Of a stretch of DNA of 64,000 nt, positions 46,360 to 55,126 are shown piece after piece. Source of the DNA: Hyphomicrobium sp. 99 (GTDB taxonomy: Bacteria > Pseudomonadota > Alphaproteobacteria > Rhizobiales > Hyphomicrobiaceae). The stretch is from the NCBI RefSeq assembly GCF_000384335.2, contig NZ_KQ031382.1, forward strand, positions 3,855,545 to 3,919,544, written 5' to 3'. Numbering within the stretch: position 1 is the first letter of the stretch; every line of letters begins with the position of its first letter. Made by a program: the position numbers and the translations under genes. The notes under the pieces were generated by a model. That model was not told the origin of the DNA. It worked only from the letters and a program-made list of their open reading frames with translations, and ran no database searches.

Positions 46360-48690
46360 ATGGCAAACGTTGGTGAAGGCGCGATGGGCAAACCTGAATT
46401 CATTGGCAAGAAATCGAAAGCAGCAGGCGGCTGGGGCGCGCTGAAAAGCTGCGGAAAGAAGCTGCTTGCAAGTGGCTCACCACTTTCCGGCGCCGCGACG
46501 ATGCTAAAGGCCAATCAGCCCGATGGATTTGATTGCCCTGGCTGCGCCTGGGGCGACCCGGAGCACGGCTCATCATTCGAATTCTGCGAAAACGGCGTGA
46601 AAGCCGTCGCGTGGGAATCGACCGACAAACGCGTCAAGCCCGACTTCTTCAAGAAACACACCGTCTCCGAACTTCGCACCTGGACAGACTACGACCTTGA
46701 GCGTGAAGGCCGCCTGACCCACCCGCTGCGCTACGACGCTGCGAGCGACCGCTACGTTGAGGCCGGCTGGGACGAAGCCTTCGGTGAAATCGCGGGCGTC
46801 CTGAATAGCCTCGACAGCCCTGACCGTGCCGAATTCTACACGTCCGGCCGCGCTTCGAACGAAGCCGCCTACATCTACCAGCTCTTCGTACGCCTCTACG
46901 GCACCAACAATTTCCCCGACTGCTCGAATATGTGCCACGAGGCGAGCGGCGTCGCGCTCGAGCAGGCCGTCGGTATCGGCAAGGGAACGGTTCTGCTCGA
47001 GGATTTCGAGAAGGCCGACGCCATCTTCGTCATCGGGCAAAACCCCGGCACCAATCATCCGCGCATGCTTGGCGATCTCCGCCGCGCTGCTCTCCGCGGC
47101 GCTCGCATCGCCGTCTTCAATCCGGTCCGTGAAAAAGGCCTCGAGCGTTTCGCCGATCCGCAAGACAAGCTGGAAATGATCACCGGCGGCTCGACGCCGA
47201 TCGCCAGCGAGTACTTCCAGGTGCGCGTCGGCGGTGACATGGCGGCCGTGCGCGGTATGGCGAAGGCTGTCTTTGCGGCTGATGACGCAGCGCTTGCTGC
47301 CGGACGACCGTCGGTCCTCGACCGGAATTTCCTGGCCCAGCATACCTCGGGCTTCGAAGCCTATCGGGCAGCCGTCGACGCGACGACCTGGGAACAGATC
47401 GAAGATCAGTCCGGCCTGACGCGTACTCAGCTCGAAGAGCTGGCGCAAATCTACATCGGCGCCAACCGTTCGATCTGCACCTGGGCGATGGGCGTCACGC
47501 AGCATCGCCACTCAGTGGCGACCATCCGCGAGATCGCGAACTTCCTGTTCCTTCGCGGCAACATCGGCCGCCCCGGAACAGGCCTATGCCCGGTACGCGG
47601 CCACTCGAATGTTCAGGGCGACCGCACCGTCGGCATCAACGAAAAGCCGTCCAGTGCTTTCCTTGACGCGCTCGAGAAGGAATTCGGCGTTTCGATGCCG
47701 CGCCGGAATGGCCACAACGTCATCGCCGCAATCGGCGCGATGCTCGATGGCTCGTCCCAGGCCTTCATCGCTCTCGGCGGCAACTTCGCCCGCGCGACGC
47801 CCGACAGCCCCTTGATCGCCAAGGCGCTGATGAGCCAGAAGCTGACCGTCAATATCGCGACAAAGCTCAACCATTCGCATCTGCTTCCGGGCAAGGTCAG
47901 CTATATCCTTCCCTGCCTCGGCCGCACCGAGATCGATCGCAATGCCGACGGCGTCGCGCAGATCGTAACCGTCGAAGATTCGATGAGCATGGTGCACGGA
48001 TCCGGTGGCATCAATAAACCGGCATCGCCCGAGCTTCGCTCCGAGATCGGCATCATCGCCGGTATCGCCGAAGCGACGGTCGGATCGGCGGTCGTCGACT
48101 GGAAGGGCCTCGCCCATCATTACGACCGCATCCGCGATCTGATCGCGCGCACGATCCCAGGCTTCCAGGATTACAACCAGCGAGTACGCCGCCCGCGCGG
48201 CTTCCGCCTGCCCAACGGCGCCGCCGAGCGCATCTGGCACACGCCGTCTCAGAAGGCGAACTTCGCGAGCCCGGAACTGCCTGACCGAACAGAGCACCAG
48301 CAGGCAATCGCCGAACAAGGCACGTTCGTGCTTCAAACCTTCCGCTCGCACGACCAATATAACACCACCGTTTATGGCCTCGACGATCGCTATCGCGGTG
48401 TTTACGGCGAACGCCGCGTGGTGTTCGTCAACCCGGCGGATCTCGCCGAAATCGGCGCCGAAGCCGGTGATCGCGTCGATATCATCGGCCGGTTCAACGA
48501 CGGCGTAGAACGCATTGCGGAAAGCTTCCGCGTCGTTCCCTACGAGCTCCCGCGCGGCTCGGTTGCCGGTTACTATCCCGAGCTCAATGTACTCGTTCCG
48601 CTTTCGAGCGCAGGCGAGCAGAGCGATACGCCGACCTCGAAATCGGTGCTCGTATCGTTCCGTCTGTCCGATCAAGCTATGGCGGCATGA
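46360..48690 (+). CDS. YdeP/FdhF-type molybdopterin oxidoreductase
   Basis: A 776-residue member of the formate dehydrogenase alpha-like YdeP family, which uses a bis-MGD molybdenum cofactor. The N-terminal iron-sulfur region has only three closely placed cysteines (C59-P-G-C62 and C76 in FEFCENG). A candidate molybdenum ligand Cys193 is in SNMCHEASG, where formate dehydrogenases have Sec or Cys. IGQNPGTNHPRM and LCPVRGHSNVQGDR bind the pterin. No Tat signal, so cytoplasmic. E. coli YdeP aids acid resistance. Coupled to the next gene by a 4-nt overlap. Confidence 0.88.
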   Translation: MANVGEGAMGKPEFIGKKSKAAGGWGALKSCGKKLLASGSPLSGAATMLKANQPDGFDCPGCAWGDPEHGSSFEFCENGVKAVAWESTDKRVKPDFFKKHTVSELRTWTDYDLEREGRLTHPLRYDAASDRYVEAGWDEAFGEIAGVLNSLDSPDRAEFYTSGRASNEAAYIYQLFVRLYGTNNFPDCSNMCHEASGVALEQAVGIGKGTVLLEDFEKADAIFVIGQNPGTNHPRMLGDLRRAALRGARIAVFNPVREKGLERFADPQDKLEMITGGSTPIASEYFQVRVGGDMAAVRGMAKAVFAADDAALAAGRPSVLDRNFLAQHTSGFEAYRAAVDATTWEQIEDQSGLTRTQLEELAQIYIGANRSICTWAMGVTQHRHSVATIREIANFLFLRGNIGRPGTGLCPVRGHSNVQGDRTVGINEKPSSAFLDALEKEFGVSMPRRNGHNVIAAIGAMLDGSSQAFIALGGNFARATPDSPLIAKALMSQKLTVNIATKLNHSHLLPGKVSYILPCLGRTEIDRNADGVAQIVTVEDSMSMVHGSGGINKPASPELRSEIGIIAGIAEATVGSAVVDWKGLAHHYDRIRDLIARTIPGFQDYNQRVRRPRGFRLPNGAAERIWHTPSQKANFASPELPDRTEHQQAIAEQGTFVLQTFRSHDQYNTTVYGLDDRYRGVYGERRVVFVNPADLAEIGAEAGDRVDIIGRFNDGVERIAESFRVVPYELPRGSVAGYYPELNVLVPLSSAGEQSDTPTSKSVLVSFRLSDQAMAA

Positions 48691-49001
48691 GCGAGAGCCA
48701 GCAAGACGACATCACCGAAGAAACATTCCTCGAGGCCGTCGCGGCCTTGAGTTCAGAACAGCCGGCGCTTTCACCACTCGGAGCCGCAATACTTGCGGCC
48801 CTCCATTTCGGCATCGCCAAGGATAGCCGAACATTCTCTCGCAAATTCGACATCGCACACGCGCTCGCGCTGCGTGAGGTCACGGCACTCTCTGATGACC
48901 TTGGATTTTTGAATATCATCGGGAAAAATTCCCGAACGCAACGCACCGAATTTTCACTCACGGACAAGGCGCTGGAGCTATTGTCGCGCGCGCCAAAGTG
49001 A
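48687..49001 (+). CDS. Small protein coupled to the YdeP-type gene, winged-helix-like
   Basis: A 104-residue protein whose ATG overlaps the stop of the molybdoenzyme gene (ATGA). Residues about 25-100 predict as helical followed by a short wing (LREVTALSDDLGFLNIIG ... RTEFSLTDKALELLS), which resembles a winged helix. No cysteines are present, so it is not an iron-sulfur partner. I do not recognise the family. Coupling suggests a regulator or assembly partner of the enzyme. Confidence 0.65.
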   Translation: MSESQQDDITEETFLEAVAALSSEQPALSPLGAAILAALHFGIAKDSRTFSRKFDIAHALALREVTALSDDLGFLNIIGKNSRTQRTEFSLTDKALELLSRAPK

Positions 49002-49174
49002 AAACGCTGCTCCGAAGGCAATCATTTTCGCTCGTAAATTCGGACATTTCTGCCCCTCGGCTGATCAGCATATGCTCTGAGCACATGCTTCTGTCCGATG
49101 ATAGTCGTTCTTCGAAGTGACACGAGGCTGTGCTATGTTGTGATTGTGGGGGAAGAAAGCTCGGAGGTGCACCG

Positions 49175-49441
49175 ATGGACTCTTCTCACGCCTATCAGCC
49201 CGAAACGCTTGATCGCATGACGCTCGTTCTCGAGCGCGCGACAAAAGAGCTTCGCCTCGATTGCTCTCGCCCCGCCGAAAAAGAACGGTTGGCGACCTGC
49301 ATCCTCTCGATTGGCAATTCCTACACCGACGTCAACCGTCTGCTCGAACGGTCCGTACGCCTCTATTTGCGCGGGCGAACGACGGCAGCTGAACCTCGCG
49401 AGCACCGGCCGTCGGTTTCTATGGTGCAATGCTCGGGATGA
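49175..49441 (+). CDS. Hypothetical protein
   Basis: An 88-residue protein from the ATG at 49175 with a strong CGGAGGTG site; an upstream in-frame ATG at 49130 has none. It is mostly helical (DRMTLVLERATKELRLD, ERLATCILSIGNSYTDVNRLL). No signal or membrane segment. Just upstream lie two near-palindromes, AGCATATGCT and AGCACATGCT (49067-49089). Its 3' end overlaps a minus-strand gene by about 23 nt. Confidence 0.6.
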   Translation: MDSSHAYQPETLDRMTLVLERATKELRLDCSRPAEKERLATCILSIGNSYTDVNRLLERSVRLYLRGRTTAAEPREHRPSVSMVQCSG

Positions 49442-49628
49442 CGCCGTTTTCGGCTTCTGTTTGCGACACGACGCCATTGCGCTCCGACAGGCTGCGGTCA
49501 CTGTCGAAACTGAAGACAATCGCCAACAGAAGAACCAGTACGCCTAGCGCAAGAACCCAAGGAAACTTGATGCGCGGTGAAGATGAATGATCGGATTGTT
49601 CGTCAATTTTTTCGGGTATCGTCGCCAT
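49419..49628 (-). CDS. Small single-span membrane protein
   Basis: A 69-residue protein from the ATG at 49628, which has GGAGG upstream. A charged N-terminus is followed by one hydrophobic helix (FPWVLALGVLVLLLAIVFSF) and a polar tail. Function unknown. It lies downstream of the creA-like gene on the same strand. Confidence 0.6.
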   Translation of the reverse strand: MATIPEKIDEQSDHSSSPRIKFPWVLALGVLVLLLAIVFSFDSDRSLSERNGVVSQTEAENGVIPSIAP

Positions 49629-49729
49629 CGCAACCTCCATCGTCGGCTCGCTTGCCAAAACCGATGCTCGCCCCCGGAGGTTCCAAAGAGGTCACGCGGC
49701 GAAAGAATGACGGCAGCTGGCGATCGCTG

Positions 49730-50197
49730 CTAATGCGCCCCCCACGGCATGATCGGGACCGTCGAAATGGCGTTATAAGGTGAGCCTTCGATTAACCTGT
49801 CGCTGATCGCAATATAGACAAGCGTGTTGCGCTTCTTGTCGACGGTCCGAAAGACGTGCGTGTGTTTGAAGAACAGCGACGTGCTCGCTGAATAAACCTC
49901 GTCTTGATCGGCAAGCTTGGAAACGTCCGTGCTGATGGACCCAACCTGACGGCACGCTATCGAAAACATCGACGGATCTTCGGCCAAACCGAATGTACCC
50001 TTGAGGCCTCCCGTTCGCGCCTGACTGATGTGGCAGGCAACGCCGGGCACCTTCGGGTCATCGAAGGCGCTGATGCAAACTTTGTCGTTGGCGCCGATAA
50101 TTCTGAATGTCGTGCTGATGCAGCCGATGTCGTCGGCGCGCGCATTCCCGGCCCCAAAAATGAAGAATATGGAAATAGCGGCCAAAAAATATTTCAT
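49730..50197 (-). CDS. creA: CreA family protein
   Basis: A 155-residue exported protein of unknown function. The ATG at 50197 with GGGAG upstream starts a signal peptide (MKYFLAAISIFFIFGAGNARA); longer readings upstream are not supported. The conserved CreA stretch IGCISTTFRIIGANDKVCISAFDDPKVPGVACHISQA-type region carries three cysteines, and EVYSASTSLFFKHTHVFR follows. Confidence 0.88.
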   Translation of the reverse strand: MKYFLAAISIFFIFGAGNARADDIGCISTTFRIIGANDKVCISAFDDPKVPGVACHISQARTGGLKGTFGLAEDPSMFSIACRQVGSISTDVSKLADQDEVYSASTSLFFKHTHVFRTVDKKRNTLVYIAISDRLIEGSPYNAISTVPIMPWGAH

Positions 50198-50379
50198 CGC
50201 GTTCTCCCTCATGCCCGATTGCCGGAACAGCGGAGAAGGTGGCCATCGCGAGCCTCCAACGCAAGAAGAGCGAAGAACAACGACGACTTTCACGGCGCGC
50301 GGATTATTATCGGACGCATACGAAGTGCACTCGCCGATCTCCGAAGCTCCGGAGCGCGATCCCAAAATGGTGTGTGAGG

Positions 50380-50640
50380 CTACCGCTGCCGAAGGTATCG
50401 TGCGGGCACTTCTCCGGCGTTCACCAATGCCTCGATGCAATCTCTCGTAAGTACGCGGCGATTGCTCTCGAAACATCTGCGAAGCTCGGAGCTTCCCTGC
50501 CGGTACTTCCCGCACAAACTGGCGTAGTCAGACGAGCATGCGTTCTTCACCGTCCGTGAATAGGCGTCCGCCGCCGTGCCCGCAAAAGTGAGCGCCGCTG
50601 CGGAAATTACAATTGTCTGCACTATCTTCATCGACTTCAT
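50380..50640 (-). CDS. Small secreted cysteine-rich repeat protein (GLG1-like repeat), second copy
   Basis: An 86-residue protein with a signal peptide ending GTAADA. The mature part has C-x7-C-x12-C-x11-C (CSSDYASLC ... CFESNRRVLTRDC) and ALVNAGEV, the same spacing as the genes at 24696 and 50836. Probably a periplasmic disulfide-bonded domain. It lies between creA and the third copy. Confidence 0.72.
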   Translation of the reverse strand: MKSMKIVQTIVISAAALTFAGTAADAYSRTVKNACSSDYASLCGKYRQGSSELRRCFESNRRVLTRDCIEALVNAGEVPARYLRQR

Positions 50641-50835
50641 CGCTACTTGCCGGACCCAAAAGGTCCATCCCTTATTGTGAAATGCGCGTCTGCCAATGCC
50701 ATGACATCGAGTTTGGCGCTACGAAATTCACCAAATCGGCCCGGATGTGGCCCATATACCGCCCGCAGCCTATCAACCTCTAAACAATCGTTCGCTCTTG
50801 CAACCTCCTTATCGATAACCATCTTTTAGGCACCG

Positions 50836-51585
50836 ATGGCGGCCGGGTTGCGATTGCTGCGGCACGCTTTATTGTCCGTATGTGTCGCGTTTGAGGCCAG
50901 AGCCGGGTTTAGTCGATTGCGAAACCTTTTTGTCTTTCGAAGTCAGCGTTCCGCTAGAAGTCGCATTTTCTTGGCCGCCGTCTCGTCCCTGTTGGCGAGC
51001 GCTCCTGCATACGCCGTCAGCGATCATGTAAGGCTGGCGTGCAGGGACGATTATTATCAGCACTGCAGCCAATTTTCGATTGGCACCGAAGAACTTCACC
51101 AGTGCATGCGAAAGGTTGGCGAAGGTTTGTCCGCGCCATGCCTGGTAGCGCTCGTCCAGGCGGGAGAAATCACTCAGGCAGACGTCCAACGCCACAACGC
51201 TGCAAAGAGTAGCAAGAACGCTGTTACTGCTGCGGGCGATCCGGGCCCCAAAGCCGCCGACGATCCAAAAGACGTGAGCAGTAAAAACCTAAAAAGCAAA
51301 AAGGCCGCCAAAGCTGCAAGCCCAGTCAATACCGGCAAAACGGCCAACGCTTCGAAAACGAAAGCAGCCGGATCCAAGGCGAAGCCAGGAGGCAAAACGA
51401 AGACAAAGAACGCTGCCGGCGCCTCAGCTGACCCTGCCACCGCCAATAAAAAGGTCTCCGCCAGCAGCACCAAGAAGACGGCTAAGAAGCTCAGCTCCGC
51501 CAAACCCGGCAACGGAACGCCAGCCACCACCAAGCCGGTCGCAACCAAGAAAATAAAAAAGGTCCCAGTAGATCAGGCCCCGTGA
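50836..51585 (+). CDS. Cysteine-rich repeat protein with Lys/Ala-rich tail, third copy
   Basis: A 249-residue protein. A hydrophobic segment ends near residue 60 (LAAVSSLLASAPAYA), probably a signal anchor or late signal peptide; the true start may be internal. Residues about 65-112 form the C-x7-C-x12-C-x11-C domain (CRDDYYQHC ... CMRKVGEGLSAPC). The remaining ~130 residues are a low-complexity tail of Lys, Ala, Thr, Ser and Pro, similar in style to histone H1-like tails. Function unknown. Confidence 0.68.
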   Translation: MAAGLRLLRHALLSVCVAFEARAGFSRLRNLFVFRSQRSARSRIFLAAVSSLLASAPAYAVSDHVRLACRDDYYQHCSQFSIGTEELHQCMRKVGEGLSAPCLVALVQAGEITQADVQRHNAAKSSKNAVTAAGDPGPKAADDPKDVSSKNLKSKKAAKAASPVNTGKTANASKTKAAGSKAKPGGKTKTKNAAGASADPATANKKVSASSTKKTAKKLSSAKPGNGTPATTKPVATKKIKKVPVDQAP

Positions 51586-51649
51586 AGACGCGATAAATGA
51601 CTGACGGGGAAAGCGGCTGGGGCACTAAGCTCATTCGTAAGGAGATCGC

Positions 51650-52051
51650 ATGTCGGACCATCATTTCCACGCTATTGTCTGGATCGACCACCACGAAGCG
51701 CGAATCTTCCATTTCACTATGTCGGATGCGAACGAGATCGTCGTCCGCCCAAAAGATCCCGTCCGTCACATCCATCATAAGGCGAGCACCATCGGCAGCG
51801 GACATACGCCAGAGGATCCCGATTTCTTGCAACACGTCACAGACGCGTTGGCGGACGCAGGCGCCATCCTCATAATCGGCCCCGCGAACGAAAAGCTTAC
51901 TTTAATGAGCCATATCGAGCGTCGAGCTCCCGCGCTCAAGTCGAAGATCAGAGGAGTGGAAACCGTCGATCATCCGACGGATGGTGAGATCCTGGCCCTC
52001 GCCCGCAGGTTCTTCAAGGATGACCACATGGAGCCACCGAGAGTCCAATAA
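51650..52051 (+). CDS. eRF1-like (baeRF/host-attachment-type) protein
   Basis: A 133-residue protein starting HFHAIVWIDHHEARIFHF, typical of a small family often annotated as a translational machinery protein and related in fold to the central domain of archaeal/eukaryotic release factor eRF1. DAGAILIIGPANEKL and a C-terminal ADGEIL-like DGEILALARRFFKDD are visible. The exact function is unknown. AAGGAGATCGC precedes the start. It sits upstream of hsp20 and lon. Confidence 0.72.
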   Translation: MSDHHFHAIVWIDHHEARIFHFTMSDANEIVVRPKDPVRHIHHKASTIGSGHTPEDPDFLQHVTDALADAGAILIIGPANEKLTLMSHIERRAPALKSKIRGVETVDHPTDGEILALARRFFKDDHMEPPRVQ

Positions 52052-52207
52052 CCAAAAAAATCGCCTTGCCGAGGGATGTGGGCAGAGCCATCGGCAACAA
52101 ATATCAACGCCGGTCAAGCATCAGCCAGCGACAGACCGAATTCAGCGCGTTAGATTTGCTTCAGGCAGATCGTCTCCGCGGATCAAACGCCAAGCGAAAG
52201 AGTATTC

Positions 52208-52615
52208 ATGCCAAAAAGAGATCCGATGACTTGGATGTTGGCGGAAGCTGTCGAAACATTGACGCGTGCCGAGCGTATGCATCGCCAGTTTTTCTCCCTG
52301 CAGCGCTCGGAAATAAAGAACGAGCCTTCGTGGGAACCTCCGGTCGACGTGCTGGAAACAGAACGTGAGATCCTTGTTTTTGTGGCGCTTCCTGGCGTCG
52401 ATCCCGAAATGGTCGAAGCATCGATCGAGAACGGCATTCTCATCGTCTCGGGCCGCCGCGTTGTGCCGCCTGAGCTTCGCAACGCCGTGATCCACCACCT
52501 CGAGCTTCCGCAGGGCCGCTTCGAGCGTCGGATCCAATTGCCGGTAGGACGATACGCAGTTCGCCAATTCGTAGCGAACGGTTGCTTGGTGTTCTCTCTG
52601 ACAAAAGCAGGCTGA
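52208..52615 (+). CDS. Small heat shock protein Hsp20
   Basis: A 135-residue ATP-independent holdase. The alpha-crystallin domain covers residues about 42-130 (EPPVDVLETEREILVFVALPG ... VFSLTKAG), but the usual GxLxxxxPK end is degenerate. The N-terminal arm has about 40 residues. The C-terminal I-x-I extension typical of many Hsp20 proteins is missing, which may limit oligomerisation. Its stop lies 11 nt before lon, indicating an operon. Confidence 0.85.
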   Translation: MPKRDPMTWMLAEAVETLTRAERMHRQFFSLQRSEIKNEPSWEPPVDVLETEREILVFVALPGVDPEMVEASIENGILIVSGRRVVPPELRNAVIHHLELPQGRFERRIQLPVGRYAVRQFVANGCLVFSLTKAG

Positions 52616-52626
52616 GGGTAAGATTG

Positions 52627-55047
52627 ATGGCACTTGGTGACTCGAACGCGTCCAGTACGGCAAGAACTAATGCAGAGACAGGCAACGGCACGCCGAACAT
52701 CGAGCTTCCGTCGGATGCCCTGATCCTTCTCCCCGTCCGCAAAGTCGTGCTTTTCCCAGGTCTCATACTGCCACTTACGATCGGCCGCGATAAATCCATC
52801 GCTGCGGTTCAGCAAGCCGTGCGCGAACAGCGTCAGATTGGCGTATTTCTTCAGCGCGACGCAGATAACAACGATCCCGGGCCAGAGGATATCTATCGCA
52901 TAGGCACGCTTGCCAACATCGTTCGCTATCTAGCGGCGCCCGACGGCACGCATCACATCGTCGTGCAAGGCGTGCAGCGCATTCGCATTGATGAATTTTT
53001 TCCTGGCACACCATTTCTTGCCGCACGCGTCATCCATCTACCCGAGCCTGACACCCGCTCGACTGAGATTGAAGCCCGATTCCGCAATCTTCGCAGTCAA
53101 GCGCTCGAGGCCGTGTCGTTGCTTCCGCAAGCTCCTCAGGAACTCGTAGCGACGATTGAGAATTCGGCGTCGCCCGCAGCGCTCGCCGATCTCGCCGCCG
53201 GCTATATGGACGTTCCGCCCGAAGACAAGCAGGCGATCCTCGAAACGGTAGACCTGACGACTCGCATTGATCGCGTTTCGAAACTGCTCGCCGAGCGCAT
53301 CGAGGTAATGCGAATAGCGCAGGAGATCGGCCGTCAAACCAAAGCTGCGTTCGATGACCGTCAACGTGAAGCCGTGCTCCGCGAGCAAATGGCGACGATC
53401 CAGCGTCAGCTCGGCGAAGGCGACGGCAAATCGCAGGAAGTCGCGGAGCTGAGCGAGGCCATCACCAAGGCGCAAATGCCGGCCGAAGTCGAGCAGCACG
53501 CGCGTAAGGAACTCGCCCGCTATCAGAGAATGCCGGAAGCCGCGGCAGAAGCGGGCATGGTTCGCACCTATCTCGATTGGTTGACGGAGCTGCCTTGGGC
53601 GTTGCCGGAAGAAAAGCCGATCGATATCGCGGCAGCGCGCCGTGTTCTCGATGAAGACCATTTCGGGCTGGAAAAGATCAAGAAGCGGATCATCGAATAC
53701 CTCGCCGTGCGCAAGCTCGCGCCTCAAGGCAAAGCGCCAATTCTCTGCTTCGTCGGCCCCCCGGGCGTCGGCAAAACGTCTCTCGGCCAATCGATCGCCC
53801 GCGCGATGCAGCGGCCGTTCGTGCGCGTCAGCCTCGGAGGCGTTCACGACGAATCCGAAATCCGCGGCCATCGCCGCACTTACGTCGGCGCGCTTCCGGG
53901 CATCATCATTCAGGGGATTAAACGGGCGGGCGCACGCAATTGCGTGATGATGCTCGATGAGATCGACAAGATGGGCCGCGGCCTTCACGGCGATCCGTCA
54001 GCAGCGATGCTCGAAGTGCTCGATCCCGAACAGAACGGCACTTTCCGCGATAACTATCTCGCCGTTCCCTTCGATCTGAGCCGCGTCGTTTTCATCGCAA
54101 CTTCGAACATGCTCGACACCATACCGGGCCCGTTGCTCGACCGTATGGAAATCATCAGCCTTGCCGGATACACGGAAAGCGAAAAGTTGCAGATCGCCCG
54201 TCGCTATCTTGTCAAGCGACAGCTCGAAGCGAACGGACTGAAACCCGACCAAGTCACGATCGACGATGCTGCGTTGGCCGCCATCATCCACGGCTATACG
54301 CGCGAGGCCGGGGTGAGGGCGCTCGAACGCGAGATCGGCAAGGTGTTTCGGCACGCAGCCGTCAAGATCGCCGAGGACAGTAAGGCCCACGTTGACATCA
54401 CGCCGAAGTCTCTCACCGAAATTCTGGGAGGCCCGCGCTTCGAAAATGAAGTCGCCATGCGCACTAGCCTGCCAGGTGTCGCGACGGGCCTCGCATGGAC
54501 GCCGGTCGGAGGTGACATCCTTTTCATTGAGGCAACGAAGTCACCGGGCAAAGGCGGTTTGATCCTGACCGGACAGCTCGGCGACGTGATGCGTGAAAGC
54601 GCTCAAGCCGCCATGACGCTCGTCAAAAATCGCGCGGCCTCCCTTGGCATCGATCCCACCGTTTTCGAGAAGAGCGAGATCCATGTGCACGTCCCGGCTG
54701 GCGCGACGCCGAAAGACGGACCAAGCGCAGGCGTCGCCATGTTCATGGCCCTCGTCTCGCTCCTCACAAATCGCACCGTCAGAAACGACACCGCCATGAC
54801 GGGAGAAATCTCTCTGAGAGGTGTCGTCCTGCCGGTCGGCGGCATCAAGGAGAAAGTCGTCGCCGCGGCGGCCGCTGGAATTACCCGCGTCATGCTGCCG
54901 GCGCGAAACCGGCGCGACTTCGACGATATTCCCCAGGACGCCCGCGATCGCCTCGAGTTCATATGGCTGGAACGCGTGGACGATGCGGTTGCCAGCGCGC
55001 TGGATCGCAAGCCGGCCGATGCCTCCACCAATACGCTCAACGCCTGA
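52627..55047 (+). CDS. lon: ATP-dependent Lon protease
   Basis: An 806-residue soluble protease of the LonA type. The N-terminal substrate domain starts ILLPVRKVVLFPG. The Walker A loop GPPGVGKTS lies near residues 377-385, with Walker B MMLDEIDKMG after it. The catalytic Ser700 is in DGPSAG and the lysine is in the KEK motif at 741-743. The ATG at 52627 follows a GAGGG site. It lies behind hsp20 rather than the usual clpP-clpX genes, so it may be a second, stress-linked Lon. Confidence 0.95.
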   Translation: MALGDSNASSTARTNAETGNGTPNIELPSDALILLPVRKVVLFPGLILPLTIGRDKSIAAVQQAVREQRQIGVFLQRDADNNDPGPEDIYRIGTLANIVRYLAAPDGTHHIVVQGVQRIRIDEFFPGTPFLAARVIHLPEPDTRSTEIEARFRNLRSQALEAVSLLPQAPQELVATIENSASPAALADLAAGYMDVPPEDKQAILETVDLTTRIDRVSKLLAERIEVMRIAQEIGRQTKAAFDDRQREAVLREQMATIQRQLGEGDGKSQEVAELSEAITKAQMPAEVEQHARKELARYQRMPEAAAEAGMVRTYLDWLTELPWALPEEKPIDIAAARRVLDEDHFGLEKIKKRIIEYLAVRKLAPQGKAPILCFVGPPGVGKTSLGQSIARAMQRPFVRVSLGGVHDESEIRGHRRTYVGALPGIIIQGIKRAGARNCVMMLDEIDKMGRGLHGDPSAAMLEVLDPEQNGTFRDNYLAVPFDLSRVVFIATSNMLDTIPGPLLDRMEIISLAGYTESEKLQIARRYLVKRQLEANGLKPDQVTIDDAALAAIIHGYTREAGVRALEREIGKVFRHAAVKIAEDSKAHVDITPKSLTEILGGPRFENEVAMRTSLPGVATGLAWTPVGGDILFIEATKSPGKGGLILTGQLGDVMRESAQAAMTLVKNRAASLGIDPTVFEKSEIHVHVPAGATPKDGPSAGVAMFMALVSLLTNRTVRNDTAMTGEISLRGVVLPVGGIKEKVVAAAAAGITRVMLPARNRRDFDDIPQDARDRLEFIWLERVDDAVASALDRKPADASTNTLNA

Positions 55048-55126
55048 TCTGCGTTCGAAAGTACACGGCTGGCCCTGAACGGAAAGATTTGCAATCGCGG
55101 CTGAGCTCCAGCAATCTCATGGCCGC

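Noticed and set aside
50652..50666. Short hairpin GGACC-CAAAA-GGTCC near the start of the second cysteine-rich gene
   Set aside because: A 5-bp stem without a T-tract is too weak to call a terminator or regulatory site.
52052..52207. Possible heat-shock promoter (CTTG ... CCAT) or thermosensor upstream of hsp20
   Set aside because: The spacing is off the usual RpoH pattern and no CIRCE repeat or ROSE-type hairpin covering the ribosome site was seen.
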